Shown here one piece after another: positions 18,587 through 28,442 of a stretch of DNA of 64,000 bases; position 1 is the first letter of the stretch, and every line of letters starts with the position of its first letter. Both the position numbers and the translations under genes were made by a program. The notes under the pieces are model-generated. The model was not told the origin of the DNA. It ran no database searches and worked only from the letters and a program-made list of their open reading frames with translations. This DNA comes from Paramoeba atlantica (lineage: Eukaryota > Discosea): assembly GCA_977017575.1 (NCBI GenBank), contig CDRNVI010000021.1:496001-560000 (forward strand), written 5' to 3'.

Positions 18587-19509
18587 ACCATGGGCAGCAA
18601 TACTCTCCGCAAACTATGCGTAGGAGGCTTACTCCGCCAATACAGTGGTCGTCACCAATCTGAGAGTATGAAAATGAGAATGACTCACACAATAATGGAA
18701 AATTATCATGTCAACGTTCAACTAAAACAAGGCCCTGAAAATGAGAATGGATCAAAAGTGATGTTGTGCAATCTGGGCTTCGAAAAGTAAACATCCGCAC
18801 GAAAATTCAGCTACTAGTGGTGGAGGTGATGACCCTGCCGGAGGGGTGACGATCTTTTTGGCGGGTCTCTGGATCGAAATCTCAACGTCCGGGAATTATG
18901 GTTTTTAAAGGAATTAGTAAAGTCGCAGGTAAAATCAGTATCTAAAAATACATGTATAGGTACTAAAAGAACAAATAAAGTTCCTTATGATAAAGTACCT
19001 AAACGTATAATAAAGTACCTAAACGTATGATAAAGTAATAAACTAGTCCTACTTTCTTTCCGAAACTTAGCAGCAGAACTTTAGTTAATTTGTAATTTTG
19101 AAATCCTTTCTACTTCGTCTTCCCCCTCTTCAACTTCAGATTCTGAGTCACTCACCCAGATGAAGTCTTCAACGTCGTCCTTTGACTCCAGCAAGAAATT
19201 AGGCGCTGTAGGAAATTGAATTCCTTCGTCGGGGCTGCGTGCGGAGCTATACTTCTTCTTTCCTATCCAGTTTCCCGAATTTTCATAATACTCATCGCTC
19301 TCCCAGCATGACTTTACATACCTTTGCGGGTCCCCTGGGTCCGGACCCACCCGGGTCCATGAACCCGGGTCCTCGGACCCACGGACCCACCATAGAGACA
19401 TACCATTTCTCATATCCAGTATGGAGCGTCGGTGAAGTAATTGAAGGATCGCTGCAGTATGGGGATAGCACATGTGCTACTGCATGCGCATTGTGCAACG
19501 ATTCACATA
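18587..19509. other. Gene-free stretch at the edge of the transposon cluster
   Basis: No convincing gene. A 66-codon frame starts four bases after the PIG-S-like stop but has no recognisable motif. A minus-strand frame at 19081-19473 ends in an acidic Ser/Glu-rich tail resembling that of the hAT relic downstream, possibly a transposase scrap. The motif taaagtacctaaacgta is repeated near 19000-19030. A GGACCC-rich block occupies 19328-19391. Confidence 0.4.
19328..19391. repeat. GGACCC/GGGTCC inverted-motif block, copy A
   Basis: About 64 bases made of GGGTCC and GGACCC hexamers in alternating orientation, including the palindrome GGGTCCGGACCC and the terminal CGGACCCACGGACCCA. The same end motif recurs in copy B at 23371-23435, on the other side of the transposon cluster. 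Confidence 0.7.
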
Positions 19510-21071
19510 CAGGGGGATGCACGAAAATATGGGGGGGTCAAAATTCTTATAACTCGGCCAATTTTGGAAAATAATAGCGCATTCGAGAGCTCTCCCAGAG
19601 TTACGTGTCATGTGATATTACGTTTTATGTAGTTTCCAGGTATATGCATTCTCCTGAATACCGTAAATAGGGCAACTGCAAGTTTTTTTTTTGGTAAAAA
19701 AGTTAGTATCCACAATTTCCACCTTTTTCTCCAACACAATTTTCACACGCGTTGGAACACTCTTTAAAGTTCTCAAAAATACATCGTATTGCTCCCCCTT
19801 TAATTTTTCGACCCCACAAGCGATCGCTCGCCTCAAATCTTCACGATTCGTTGGACAAAGCGCGTTTTTATGCTCGTCCATTATTCCTCAAATGTTTTCT
19901 ATTGGGTTTAAATCTGTGGATTTGGGTGGCCAACACAACATCTTCACTCCTTCATCATTAAAGGCACGACGAGTGCTATTGTGAATTGGACAATTATCCA
20001 TAGCAACGACTGCCCCCCGATGTCTTCGTAAAAAAGATAAGAAACCGTTACGTTGTAGCATAGTTTTTTTGAAAAGGTGCCCATTCACTGAAATTTTATT
20101 ACCCTGTTGATCTTTGTTGGGGAATTCATGAAAAAAGAAACCTAGCTTAATGCTGACCCCCATCCACACCATAATACCATCACCCCCCAACCACTTTTCC
20201 CGCTCACCGGCGTGCTCCTTTGGGGGGTCTGAACGACGGCAAAGGTAGGTAATTTTGCGGCTGCCCCCGCAAGTAAATTTTTTCTCGTCTGTCCAGACGA
20301 TAGCCTCAAGCTGAGCAGGGGTCCATGTTGCCAACTCCTGGCATAGCTCTACTCGTTTCCTTTTCTGCTCCTTTGTGAGTGTAGGTTCCGGGGGACTGTG
20401 CGGGATATGATACCCTCCTTCTTGAGGGAACGTATCAGAGCGCGACGGGAGCATATGAAACCCTCTCCTACAAGAAGGTTCAGAAGGTGACCCCAAGAAG
20501 CGATACCGTAGGTTTCATTCCTTGTTGCTTGATCAATAAGATTGAGTGCTCGCTTCAACAGAGGGTCAGATATTACAGGAGATTGGCGAGTTTTATAGGG
20601 AGACCTATCGACCTCACCAGTCTCTTCGTAACGCTGCACCCAACGCTTGACAGTGTCCTCGTGACACCTAAACGTCTTGGCGACAGCTGAAAAAGAATTT
20701 GTTTCCTCAAATTTTTTAACCAAAAGTATCCTATGAGATGCTTTAAGTTGCCCACGAGGCGAATAGCAAAATCTACTCCGTTTCTGCACCTTTTTATTAT
20801 TCGAATATGACCTTTTCTGGGGCATGGCAGTGTAATAGGATCAAAAAAGTCGATAAATTCACAAAAAAAAGGTATTTTATTCAAAAAACTGCAGAATTCT
20901 GCACTTTGAAAAATCATAATTTTTTTAATTTTTTTAAAAAATTAAAAAATGCGGGAAACACATTATCACATGACACGTAACTCTGCGAGAGCTCTCGAAT
21001 GCGCTATTATTTTCCAAAATTGGCCGAGTTATAAGAATTTTGACCCCCCCATATTTTCGTGCACCCCCCTG
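19510..21071 (-). mobile_element. Tc1/mariner DNA transposon (1562 bp), TA-flanked, inactive
   Basis: Inverted repeats of about 115 bases begin CAGGGGG and share ACGAAAATATGGGGGGG. Both ends abut TA (19508-19509, 21072-21073). The two repeats are nearly identical to each other, which suggests a fairly recent insertion. A transposase occupies the - strand and has one frameshift and one in-frame stop, so the element is not autonomous as read. It is the probable parent family of the deleted copy at 13582-14375. Confidence 0.9.
19618..20825 (-). pseudogene. Tc1/mariner-type DDE transposase (broken)
   Basis: The N-terminal part has a helix-turn-helix DNA-binding region (SAVAKTFRCHEDTVKRWVQRY) with basic stretches. 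The catalytic part shows WTDEKKF (first D), VAMDNCPIHNS (second D) and STDLNPIENI (catalytic E). I count 32 residues between the second D and the E, against 34 in classical Tc1. The reading frame changes near 20390, and a TGA stands where the family has Trp after NPIEN (near 19885). The C-terminal frame resumes in phase with MDEHKNAL and LKGEQYDVFLRTLKSVPTR. Confidence 0.8.
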
Positions 21072-21396
21072 TATGTTACACTCATTAGGGCTCATAGTGC
21101 GAAAAAAGGCGTCACACGTGCACTCTTGGACTGGCCCGTGGTTTAAGGGGAAACGGACACCTTGGTGCCCCGGGCTACTAGTTAGAGATGCTAGAGATAA
21201 TTTGTTCCTGCACATGAAGAGATGTGTATCATTCTCGTTGCCTTCTTATTGCGTTGATGGACATGAAGTTCGATTAAAGTACAATTTTTAAAAAATTGTC
21301 TTTGTAGAATGATGCGATATTTGGGCTATCTTTTGGCTATACTCCTTGTACATCGTACTATATTTTCTTAGTATATAATACGTGCATGATAAAATT

Positions 21397-21739
21397 GGGT
21401 ATGGCTCGACACCGAGAAAAACCACAGAAATTCTCAGATAGGACACAAAATGAAACGGAGCTGTGGACGCTGAATGTATTTCAACAAAAGAAACCTTATT
21501 ACAAATCCTCTTACTATGAAGTTTGGGTATGGCTCGACACCGAGAAAAACCACAGAAAATCTCGGATAGGACACAAAAAGAAACGGAGCTGTGGACGCTG
21601 CATAACAATAAAAGAAACTTTATAACAAACCCTCTTACTATGAAGCTTGAGTATGGCTCGACACCGAGAGAAAGCACCGAAATTTTCAAAAAAAAACAGA
21701 GCTGTGGACGCTGAATATGTTCTACCCTCTTACTATGGA
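21397..21739. repeat. Triple tandem repeat, unit about 125 bases
   Basis: Three copies start at about 21397, 21525 and 21649, each opening with GTATGGCTCGACACCGAG and holding GAGCTGTGGACGCTG. The first two are full length (128 and 124 bases) and differ by scattered substitutions; the third is shortened to about 91 bases. The array sits directly beside the C-terminal end of the hAT relic and could be part of that element's terminal region. Confidence 0.85.
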
Positions 21740-21750
21740 GTATTGAAGTA

Positions 21751-23135
21751 TCAAATGTCATCTAAGGAATCCTCCGTCATGATACAATCGCTTTCCTGTG
21801 CACTACTCTCTGAATCACTAGAGCTACATTCTTCAAAAGATAGATATCCCAATTTCTCACAATTGGCTCTTATGAATATTTGATTTGAGATTACTGCGGG
21901 AGAAATCGAAGCCTGGCGAGAGTTGAACATATAGGCAAGAATGGATAAGATAGAATCGCACTTCGTCACAACAACTGGGATCCATAGGTAATGTCGTGCT
22001 GCGACAAACACCTTCGGGAAATACACTCTTCCGATGGTACACCACCATTCGTATTCATTTTTGATCCCACTCATAATCCTCACATTCCATATATTCCTTC
22101 CATTCCTGCTCCGATATCGAAAACAATGGCTCTTCACTAAGTCTGTCATCAAACAAATTATTGGCTTGTGCAACTGAAATGGGTTCTTGCTCGCATGGAC
22201 GCCCAAACTGAGACCCGACACAACCGATTGACACCAAGCTCTATATTTTCCAGATCATTGTCACCGACAAGAGACATACGATCTTAGATCGTCTTTAGGA
22301 ATCCCTCACAATGAACACAGGCAACGTAATTTACCGTAGAACCGTCCACCATTAAAAATTTGAGCTTGAGAAGTCGTTCTTCCCCCAAGTTGCTAGATAA
22401 ACAGTCCATAAGCTCTCTGGCCATGGCATAGCCATCATACGCCTTGTGTTTTGTGGAATAAATAGGAGGGAGAACATACTCGTGACGTTCCACGTAAAGC
22501 ACTACGTATCATTATGTGCTCAGCTTTTAAACGGTCAATACCCGTGTCTACAGCCAATCCAAAATAGGAGTACGTGTCAATGTCGGAGCACAAAATTTTC
22601 CATAATTCGTCCGCCAATCTAGCGGTAAGTGCATGCATTTCATGGAGAGCTTTGGGCCGCGCCTGCAAAAGCATTTCTGATGAGACTTTCTCATCAGACT
22701 TTCATACATATTTAAAAACCATATGTATCTACTTCCAGGAAGGTTTGTCATCGCGTATAAGCATGGTAAAACGTTTGTATTAAAATGCGTAACTTTATCC
22801 ATGTACTGTGCATGGTCGCAGAGATCTGAAGTTCGCTCAGAAGAAATTTTATCCTGACAAACACGACGATGCTCCAGATAATGATTTTTGTACTTGCCGT
22901 GCGAGGACCATTTACAGTGCTTGCACTCGTAGTGCTGCTCAAAGCCGTTGGCATTTAACGGTATGCCTTCGTGAGAGTACATACAATCTGATGCACATCG
23001 CATGAGAGAGAAGTCTTGTGGGAAGGCACCTTCCGTCATGAATTTTCGCCCGGACAATCGTCTCCGACCTGGATCCGGAGATCGGTCTTGACTTGAGTCC
23101 ATGTTCGTCGGAGGAGGCGAAGAGTGTTCCATCAA
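21751..23135 (-). pseudogene. hAT-family transposase relic
   Basis: Read from 23135 leftward, the fragments follow hAT order. First is a BED-type zinc finger (YECKHCKWSSHGKYKNHYLEH with Cys-x2-Cys and His-x-x-x-x-His spacing). Next comes a middle region (LADELWKIL, YFGLAVDTGIDRL). Last is a C-terminal dimerisation-like block (YFPKVFVAARHYLWIPVV, then SISPAVISNQIFIRANCEKL) and an acidic Ser-rich tail. The frame is interrupted several times, so it is a decayed copy. Ends and target duplications could not be identified by eye. A related plain transposon of the MuDR type is less likely, because the zinc finger and C-terminal block come in hAT order. Confidence 0.6.
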
Positions 23136-23370
23136 ATAAGATTTGGCTAAGAAATAGGTTTCGAAGCTTCAAGTAATAAAAAAATTAAAGAAAACTGTAC
23201 ATACAGTACATGTATGATTGCAAAACCAACATCACTGATGAATTAGCATATATCCCAAAAGTTTTTGATAAGATTTTTTAAATAATCAGCATGAAGATTT
23301 GAGTATACATTGATTTGAGTGTATATTGATGTATTGAATGAAGATTTGAGTGTATATTACGGCTGTTACG

Positions 23371-23435
23371 TGGGTCCGGACCCAGGTCCGTGGGTCCCTG
23401 GGTCCGGGGACCCGGGTTCGGACCCACGGACCCAT
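23371..23435. repeat. GGACCC/GGGTCC inverted-motif block, copy B
   Basis: About 65 bases with TGGGTCCGGACCCA (a perfect 14-base palindrome) and repeated GGGTCC/GGACCC hexamers, ending CGGACCCACGGACCCA as in copy A at 19328-19391. Confidence 0.7.
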
Positions 23436-23479
23436 AAAAGGTATGGATTTTATTGCGCTTCCGGAAACCATATTCCAAG

Positions 23480-23935
23480 CCGCATTGGCTACTTGCACCA
23501 TACAGTGCAGTATTCCAGGAAGGAATGTATTGCAGAGGCGAATCGCTTTTTTCAGCTTCCAGTTGTATCAGATCCGCGTAGTTAATTTTAAACATTTTAA
23601 TAATGCTGAGATCTGTGGGTTGTCAAATGTGGGTCATACCGGGAGGGCCAAAACGAACCTCGCCTCCAGTATAGACGTCGCCGCACATATTTTCCAAAAT
23701 AGATGGAAGGTTGAGATGTCCCAAAAATCGGTTTAAAATCCAGAATACGTTTCCCGGCATTATGCTGGCCATGTGGCGAAGAGCCTGACAGCAAACGCGA
23801 GCATCCGCCCAAGCATTCTCCTGTAAGGGTTTCTCGATTTAGGATTTGGTGTCCCTTTAAGCACAAACTGGAGAGGAAGCTTTTCTCCGGCCATAGATGT
23901 GCCGACGAGTATCGTGACACGCGCTTTGGATCCTA
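23480..23935 (-). pseudogene. Pogo/Tigger-type (DDE_1) transposase fragment
   Basis: Translated leftward, the region carries EKLPLQFVLKG, as in the DDE_1 strand region. About 100 codons on comes GPPGMTHI, then QPTDLSIIKMFKINY, equivalent to the family block PPxxTHxxQPLDxGVIxxFKxxY. A TGA lies inside that block and at least one frame change separates it from the upstream part, so it is a decayed scrap. The N-terminal DNA-binding domain was not found. Like the other two transposases here it faces the - strand. Confidence 0.5.
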
Positions 23936-24205
23936 AGTTACATAATGCGAAGGGGGAAGCGGAATTCTTTTTCGTATGTCAATGTTCAATTACGGATTCT
24001 GAGAATAGTGACGACCACTTTGGAATAAATATGATCATATTTTACATGTATTGTAGCACCAATCATCATTTAGCGCCTTTTAGAATGATGCATAATACAC
24101 TTACAGTGTATTTACCTTGAAGTTAAATCTTTATGTAACTTTGAGCGCACCAAAATACATAAAAATATCATATTCCGTCATTTTTTTCCTTTGAAATAAC
24201 GAATA

Positions 24206-25180
24206 ATGGTCATACCAGCTAAAGGAAAGATTCTAGCTCTTTCTGTGGGCGTCATCCTCACCTACTTCAAATACTTATATACAAAAATTCAAAAATATAA
24301 GAGCGAACGTGATATGCTGTGCAAAAAATATCCTCCGTCTTCCTCCATGAGTACTCCCACTCCGAAAAGCCAAGTTGCCATTATAGACGACAATATTTCT
24401 ATCCGTCTGCCTATACTACCTGCGCTTGTGGCTTTTCTCCTTCCTCTCTTTATTGGGTTAATGTGCGTAAAAACCTTTTCTCACGTTCAAATTTCTCATG
24501 TAATTAACATATTCCGAAATGTTCAGCACCCTACTACATTTCAAGGAGCAGGAGAAATCACTACCCACCTGCGCGCACTATCCGCAGCATATCCAACTAG
24601 CGTATTGAGTGTCTTAGTTCTCATTTATGCTTTTTTGCAAACTCTGTGTATTCCAGGCACTCTTGTTATCAATGTTGTGTGCGGTGCTCTCTACGGTCCT
24701 TGGATTGCATTTCCCATATGTGTATTAGCTGGTACTTTGGGTGCATGCAGCGGTTATGGGCTATCTCGGATCGTGGGATACCCTTTAATTCACTCTCTGG
24801 ATCAGTTCTTCACGAATGGTTCGTATCTTCCGTTGTTTAGACAGAAATTAAATGAACACCGTCGCCACCAATTCATTTACTTAATGTTTTTAAGAATATC
24901 ACCTTTGCTTCCAAATTGGTTTATCAACTTGGCTTCTCCCATTGTAGGTGTTCCACTTCGTCCTTATATTTTGTCCACTTTCTTGGGAATCATACCACAA
25001 AGTCTTCTTGTTGTCCGAGTCGGGTCTTTATTGGCCGACTTTGCAATTGGTCAAGCCGAAAATGGAGTCTATGGGACAAAGCCTCTCGTAGGTCTACATG
25101 AATGGGTAACTCTGGTTGTGCTGGGAATTTTTATTCTAGCGTTCATTATTTTACGACGTAACGCAGAGCGCAGAGCATAA
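24206..25180 (+). CDS. TMEM41: TMEM41/VTT-domain membrane protein
   Basis: The 324-aa product has about six hydrophobic segments and the SNARE-associated Golgi (VTT/DedA) signature. QTLCIPGTLVINVVCGALYG is the first re-entrant loop, the glycine-rich AGTLGACSGYGLSR follows, and LRISPLLPNWFINLASPIVGVPL is the hallmark of TMEM41A/B. TMEM41B is an ER phospholipid scramblase involved in autophagy and lipoprotein biology. The protein stays within one frame and ends in a basic tail (RRNAERRA). Alternative starts exist at the second hydrophobic segment. Confidence 0.85.
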   Translation: MVIPAKGKILALSVGVILTYFKYLYTKIQKYKSERDMLCKKYPPSSSMSTPTPKSQVAIIDDNISIRLPILPALVAFLLPLFIGLMCVKTFSHVQISHVINIFRNVQHPTTFQGAGEITTHLRALSAAYPTSVLSVLVLIYAFLQTLCIPGTLVINVVCGALYGPWIAFPICVLAGTLGACSGYGLSRIVGYPLIHSLDQFFTNGSYLPLFRQKLNEHRRHQFIYLMFLRISPLLPNWFINLASPIVGVPLRPYILSTFLGIIPQSLLVVRVGSLLADFAIGQAENGVYGTKPLVGLHEWVTLVVLGIFILAFIILRRNAERRA

Positions 25181-25280
25181 TTTTCTTTACGATTTTCTCC
25201 TTTTTCGGTGCTTGAATTTTTCTTTGTTTTACTTTCTCTTTCATATTATTTTTTATCTGCGATGCATACATTTACACTGA

Positions 25281-25300
25281 TTATCATATTTTTTATCTAG
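25281..25300 (+). promoter_or_regulatory. Candidate spliced-leader acceptor for the THP3 gene
   Basis: A T-rich tract ending ATCTAG lies 21 bases before the ATG at 25322. The role is inferred from the kinetoplastid context. Confidence 0.35.
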
Positions 25301-25321
25301 ATAATAAGAGATGTCAACCCA

Positions 25322-27334
25322 ATGATTTGCCGACTGTGCAACAATGATGCAGTGAAGGTTCCCATTTGTCCGAAAGAGCATGTCTTACATTCGCTACTTC
25401 CACGAAGTGTGATAAAAGATTCTTTTGTCAACACAAAAAATCCGTCTCTAAGAAATGCACAAGCATCTACATGTAATCCGCACGGAGTAGAACAGAATAA
25501 TATTGCTGTCCGTCAAGCAGAGTCTAAAATACAATCTCTTGTACACCGTTCACATATAATTTCCTATGCTCTTATTCAAGTCAGAGATGAATCTGAAAGG
25601 CAGAGTCTTCAAAATCGAGTAAGAGCATTGGATTCGAAGGTCAAAGAGGACATTACAAAGTGGAATCAGTTTGGTGTGGAGGATATAATATCAAAGAAGG
25701 AGAAAACACCCTTGACTAGAGACAGTGTGCGCGCTACGCAACGTCCAACAGCTACATTGGCTAAAATACAAGCGAGTACACACTTGCATGATAAATCTAG
25801 TCATACGTCCTGCGACAGCCGAATTCAAAATAAAGTTACATTAGATAATGACGATGGAACTGAAAAAAATATAGAGCTAAAAGAATATAGATCGAAACCA
25901 GGCCACGTTGAATCTAGTTTTGGCGATAGACAGAAGAAAGGCGCTTCTTTTCCTTCCAATTCCAGTAAAAAGCCTGAAATCGCTAAAAAGGGAAAATCCT
26001 TTTCTCCTATTAGGCATCGAGGCAAGTCAATATCTCCTTCGCCAGAGAATCGTCATCATAAACATACTACGAATGCGAAATCTGATGACCTAGACGGTTA
26101 TAGAAGTTTGTCCGTTTCATCAGAAGACAGCTATGAATATTATGAGAAGAAAGTGTATCGAAAAGCATTAAGAAAAGCTAATCTCGGTGTTCTAGATGTC
26201 TTGGGCGCGGAACGAGACAGCCTTCTCGTAAAAGAACGTATGCTTCAAAGAGCTAAGCGCTTTGGAACGTCAAATCTGGAGGAAAATGTAAACAAGCATG
26301 TTGATGAACAAAAGAGACCAGATCAAATGGTATACAAAATTGCGACAGAATCATGTCCTGTAATAGGAAAAAGTACCGCCCTGGAAAAGACTTACACTCG
26401 TTTACAAGGACGCAGCGATCCTAATTATGTTCGTTCAGAAACTGTTCTGCGTAAATCCTTCGAATACGTACAGGAACGCGCGAAGCTAAAACCTACACTG
26501 GAAGAATCTTTAAAATATCTAGGTGAACAGTACAAATCTATTCGACAAGATCTTGTGATACAACATGTTGAAAATATATTTACGATTGAGGTTCTGGAAG
26601 CGCATGCCCGGCTGACTCTTGAGCTTGGAGATCTTCTAGAATTCAACCAATTGCAAGGTCGCATACAAGCTCTACACCGTTTACCATGTTGCTCTGCGCG
26701 TGAAACACGATACGAGTTTGGCGCACTTCATCTCATATATTGTGCTTTAATGGGTAATGCCGGCGGTATTGCCGCAGAATTCACTGCCTTAACCTTGAAA
26801 GATATGGGTCGTACGGAGATACAACATGCAGAGTGCGTTGTACGCGCCGCGGCGACAGAAAACGTGTTTAAGCTTATTCAGTTGTATTACAGTGCCCCGA
26901 GTAGGTACACTCAACTTTTACTGCGACGCTTGTTTCAGGAAAAGCGCACCAATTGGTTATTGCAGTTTTTACAATCAAGAGCTCCGAAATCAAAAATTAA
27001 ATTGTCCCAAATAAGTAGAGCGTTGGGGTTTGATGTAGAAAATGATGACACATTAATCCAAGAAGAGTCAGGGATGAAAAAAGCTTCTCTCTCAACTCGG
27101 TGTATAACGAGCAAACATGTATCTTCCAGCGAAAGCAGTGCGGTAGCTGACTTTCTAGCGAAGTTAAGCATTAGCACAAATACTGATTCTGAGCCTCTTC
27201 ACTTTTCTGATGCAAACTTCCAAGACCGTACTCTAGAGTGCTCTATAGCGGTGCGCCAGATCACGGAGCATATTAAATTTATTCATACTAGAGAGGACGC
27301 TCAACACGCGCAACGCTCTGTTTCTACTCTGTAA
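25322..27334 (+). CDS. THP3: SAC3/GANP-family protein, THP3/LENG8-like
   Basis: The 670-aa product has a long disordered, basic N-terminal half and a helical C-terminal half. The latter contains the SAC3 core: KTYTRLQGRSDPNYVRSETVLRKS, then YLGEQYKSIRQDLVIQHVEN and FTIEVLEAHARLTLELGD, closely following the LENG8/THP3 pattern FKSIRQDLTVQHI...FTVxVYExHARIALExGD. Thp3 joins Csn12 in nuclear mRNP biogenesis in yeast. The extreme N-terminus has CRLCNNDAVKVPICPKEH, a possible small zinc site not known to me in this family. The following helical repeats (EFTALTLKDM, RRLFQEKRTNWLLQFL) are the expected PCI-adjacent region. Confidence 0.8.
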   Translation: MICRLCNNDAVKVPICPKEHVLHSLLPRSVIKDSFVNTKNPSLRNAQASTCNPHGVEQNNIAVRQAESKIQSLVHRSHIISYALIQVRDESERQSLQNRVRALDSKVKEDITKWNQFGVEDIISKKEKTPLTRDSVRATQRPTATLAKIQASTHLHDKSSHTSCDSRIQNKVTLDNDDGTEKNIELKEYRSKPGHVESSFGDRQKKGASFPSNSSKKPEIAKKGKSFSPIRHRGKSISPSPENRHHKHTTNAKSDDLDGYRSLSVSSEDSYEYYEKKVYRKALRKANLGVLDVLGAERDSLLVKERMLQRAKRFGTSNLEENVNKHVDEQKRPDQMVYKIATESCPVIGKSTALEKTYTRLQGRSDPNYVRSETVLRKSFEYVQERAKLKPTLEESLKYLGEQYKSIRQDLVIQHVENIFTIEVLEAHARLTLELGDLLEFNQLQGRIQALHRLPCCSARETRYEFGALHLIYCALMGNAGGIAAEFTALTLKDMGRTEIQHAECVVRAAATENVFKLIQLYYSAPSRYTQLLLRRLFQEKRTNWLLQFLQSRAPKSKIKLSQISRALGFDVENDDTLIQEESGMKKASLSTRCITSKHVSSSESSAVADFLAKLSISTNTDSEPLHFSDANFQDRTLECSIAVRQITEHIKFIHTREDAQHAQRSVSTL

Positions 27335-27545
27335 CATTTTCGTAGATGAACATGAAACAAATGAATCATCAACGAGAAATGATGAATACAATGTAAATAA
27401 TCTAAGAAACAACTATTATTTAGGCACAAAAGGCTTTACTTTTAGCCATTGTTTAAATTTCAAGGATGCATCATGCTAGCACAAGGGCACTTTGTTTACA
27501 TGTGTTACATTTTTTTCAGAACAACACCCAGATTAAAAAGGAGTG

Positions 27546-27582
27546 AAAAATGAATGGTTTTAATTTAAAACCATTCATTTTT
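27546..27582. repeat. Perfect palindrome with 18-base arms
   Basis: Arms at 27546-27563 and 27565-27582 are exact reverse complements with a single-base centre (core TGAATGGTTTTAA). In RNA or single-stranded DNA it would form a long AT-rich hairpin. It lies about 210 bases after the THP3 stop and could be a 3'-UTR/processing element or a minimal foldback element. Confidence 0.85.
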
Positions 27583-27668
27583 AATATAGTATAATTTAAA
27601 CTTTTAAAGCAAAACCTGTACTCCATTATTCGACATATAAATTACACAATCAACACATCTAAAGTCTT

Positions 27669-27699
27669 ATTTTGTTTTTTATCAAATTGATTATTTTAG
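27669..27699 (+). promoter_or_regulatory. Candidate spliced-leader acceptor for TMEM208
   Basis: A T-rich tract ending TTTTAG lies 12 bases before the ATG at 27712. The acceptor role is inferred. Confidence 0.4.
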
Positions 27700-27711
27700 T
27701 AATACTTGAAA

Positions 27712-28266
27712 ATGGGAAGAGAAAACGCTAAGAGAGCTTATCGTAATTCGAGGCGTCGGATCCGTCTTTATTTGATTATTACGGCGGTAATAAATATTTT
27801 TTGGCTTTTGGTATCAGGAACGCTGCGCGTAAACCTTTCCGGACTTCGCAATATTTCGGTATGGTTTCCATTGTTTTTGTGGTTGCTGCAGCAATTGACG
27901 ATGATATGGTTTTTATACAAAGCTGTATCTCCGAGCTTTGACGAGTATAACAATCTTCTAGACAGTCAGGACATTACAAACGCTCAAGTACTTGGTCTGT
28001 ACAGCTATGCGCAGGACTTTCTTTGGTTATGTTGGGTGATACAAGCAGGAAGCTTATACTCGTCCCGATTTTATATTATTTATGGGTTTATGGCGATCTA
28101 CGTAGTGTATCGAGTTCTCACTCTTTTAGGTACGTTTATTTGGGCCTGGCTGGGCACTGGATCTCATGAAACATCCGAGTCAACGTCCAACGCATCACGC
28201 AATGCTCCTCGTTCGTCGCGCACTATTGCACAGCGCCGAGCAGAAGCAGGTCGAAGAAGATTTTAG
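27712..28266 (+). CDS. TMEM208: TMEM208/SND2-like ER membrane protein
   Basis: The 184-aa product starts with a basic helix (RENAKRAYRNSRRRIRLYLI) running into the first of three or four membrane segments. The middle loop with SFDEYNNLLDSQDITNAQ, then a helix YAQDFLWLCWVIQAGSLYSSRFYIIY, parallels TMEM208, which has xGMDLNMExG followed by DVILLTAIVQ. The tail is strongly basic (RRAEAGRRRF), as in the family. TMEM208/Snd2 takes part in SRP-independent targeting to the ER. The first in-frame ATG is at 27712. Confidence 0.75.
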   Translation: MGRENAKRAYRNSRRRIRLYLIITAVINIFWLLVSGTLRVNLSGLRNISVWFPLFLWLLQQLTMIWFLYKAVSPSFDEYNNLLDSQDITNAQVLGLYSYAQDFLWLCWVIQAGSLYSSRFYIIYGFMAIYVVYRVLTLLGTFIWAWLGTGSHETSESTSNASRNAPRSSRTIAQRRAEAGRRRF

Positions 28267-28442
28267 AGGCTTTTTATTTTTTAGAAAACAGATTAGAGTG
28301 AGAGTGACCATAAATATATGGTCGTATGTTTCGAAACCAAGCATAGAAAGTAAGAAGCCATCATGTTCTTCGCGCTCAACTACAGCGCAGATTGATATCA
28401 ACGTTAGCAATCGTAGAAAACAATTACTCGCTTTCTAGCATA

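Larger units (their letters stand above)
27335..27711. other. Intergenic gap with perfect hairpin
   Basis: AT-rich spacer between THP3 and TMEM208. It contains a perfect 37-base inverted repeat (separate entry) and a candidate acceptor tract just before the next ATG. Confidence 0.5.

Noticed and set aside
18590-18790. 66-codon frame directly after the PIG-S-like gene
   Set aside because: Has an ATG in good context but no recognisable motif, and it runs into the transposon-rich gap. Too short to support.
19081-19473. 130-codon minus-strand frame with acidic tail
   Set aside because: Runs through the GGACCC repeat block, so part of it is repeat translation. The tail may be a transposase scrap but cannot be assigned.
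23371-23435. tRNA-like T-loop (GGGTTCGGACCC) in the GGACCC block
   Set aside because: No anticodon or acceptor stem can be built around it; it is part of the palindromic repeat.
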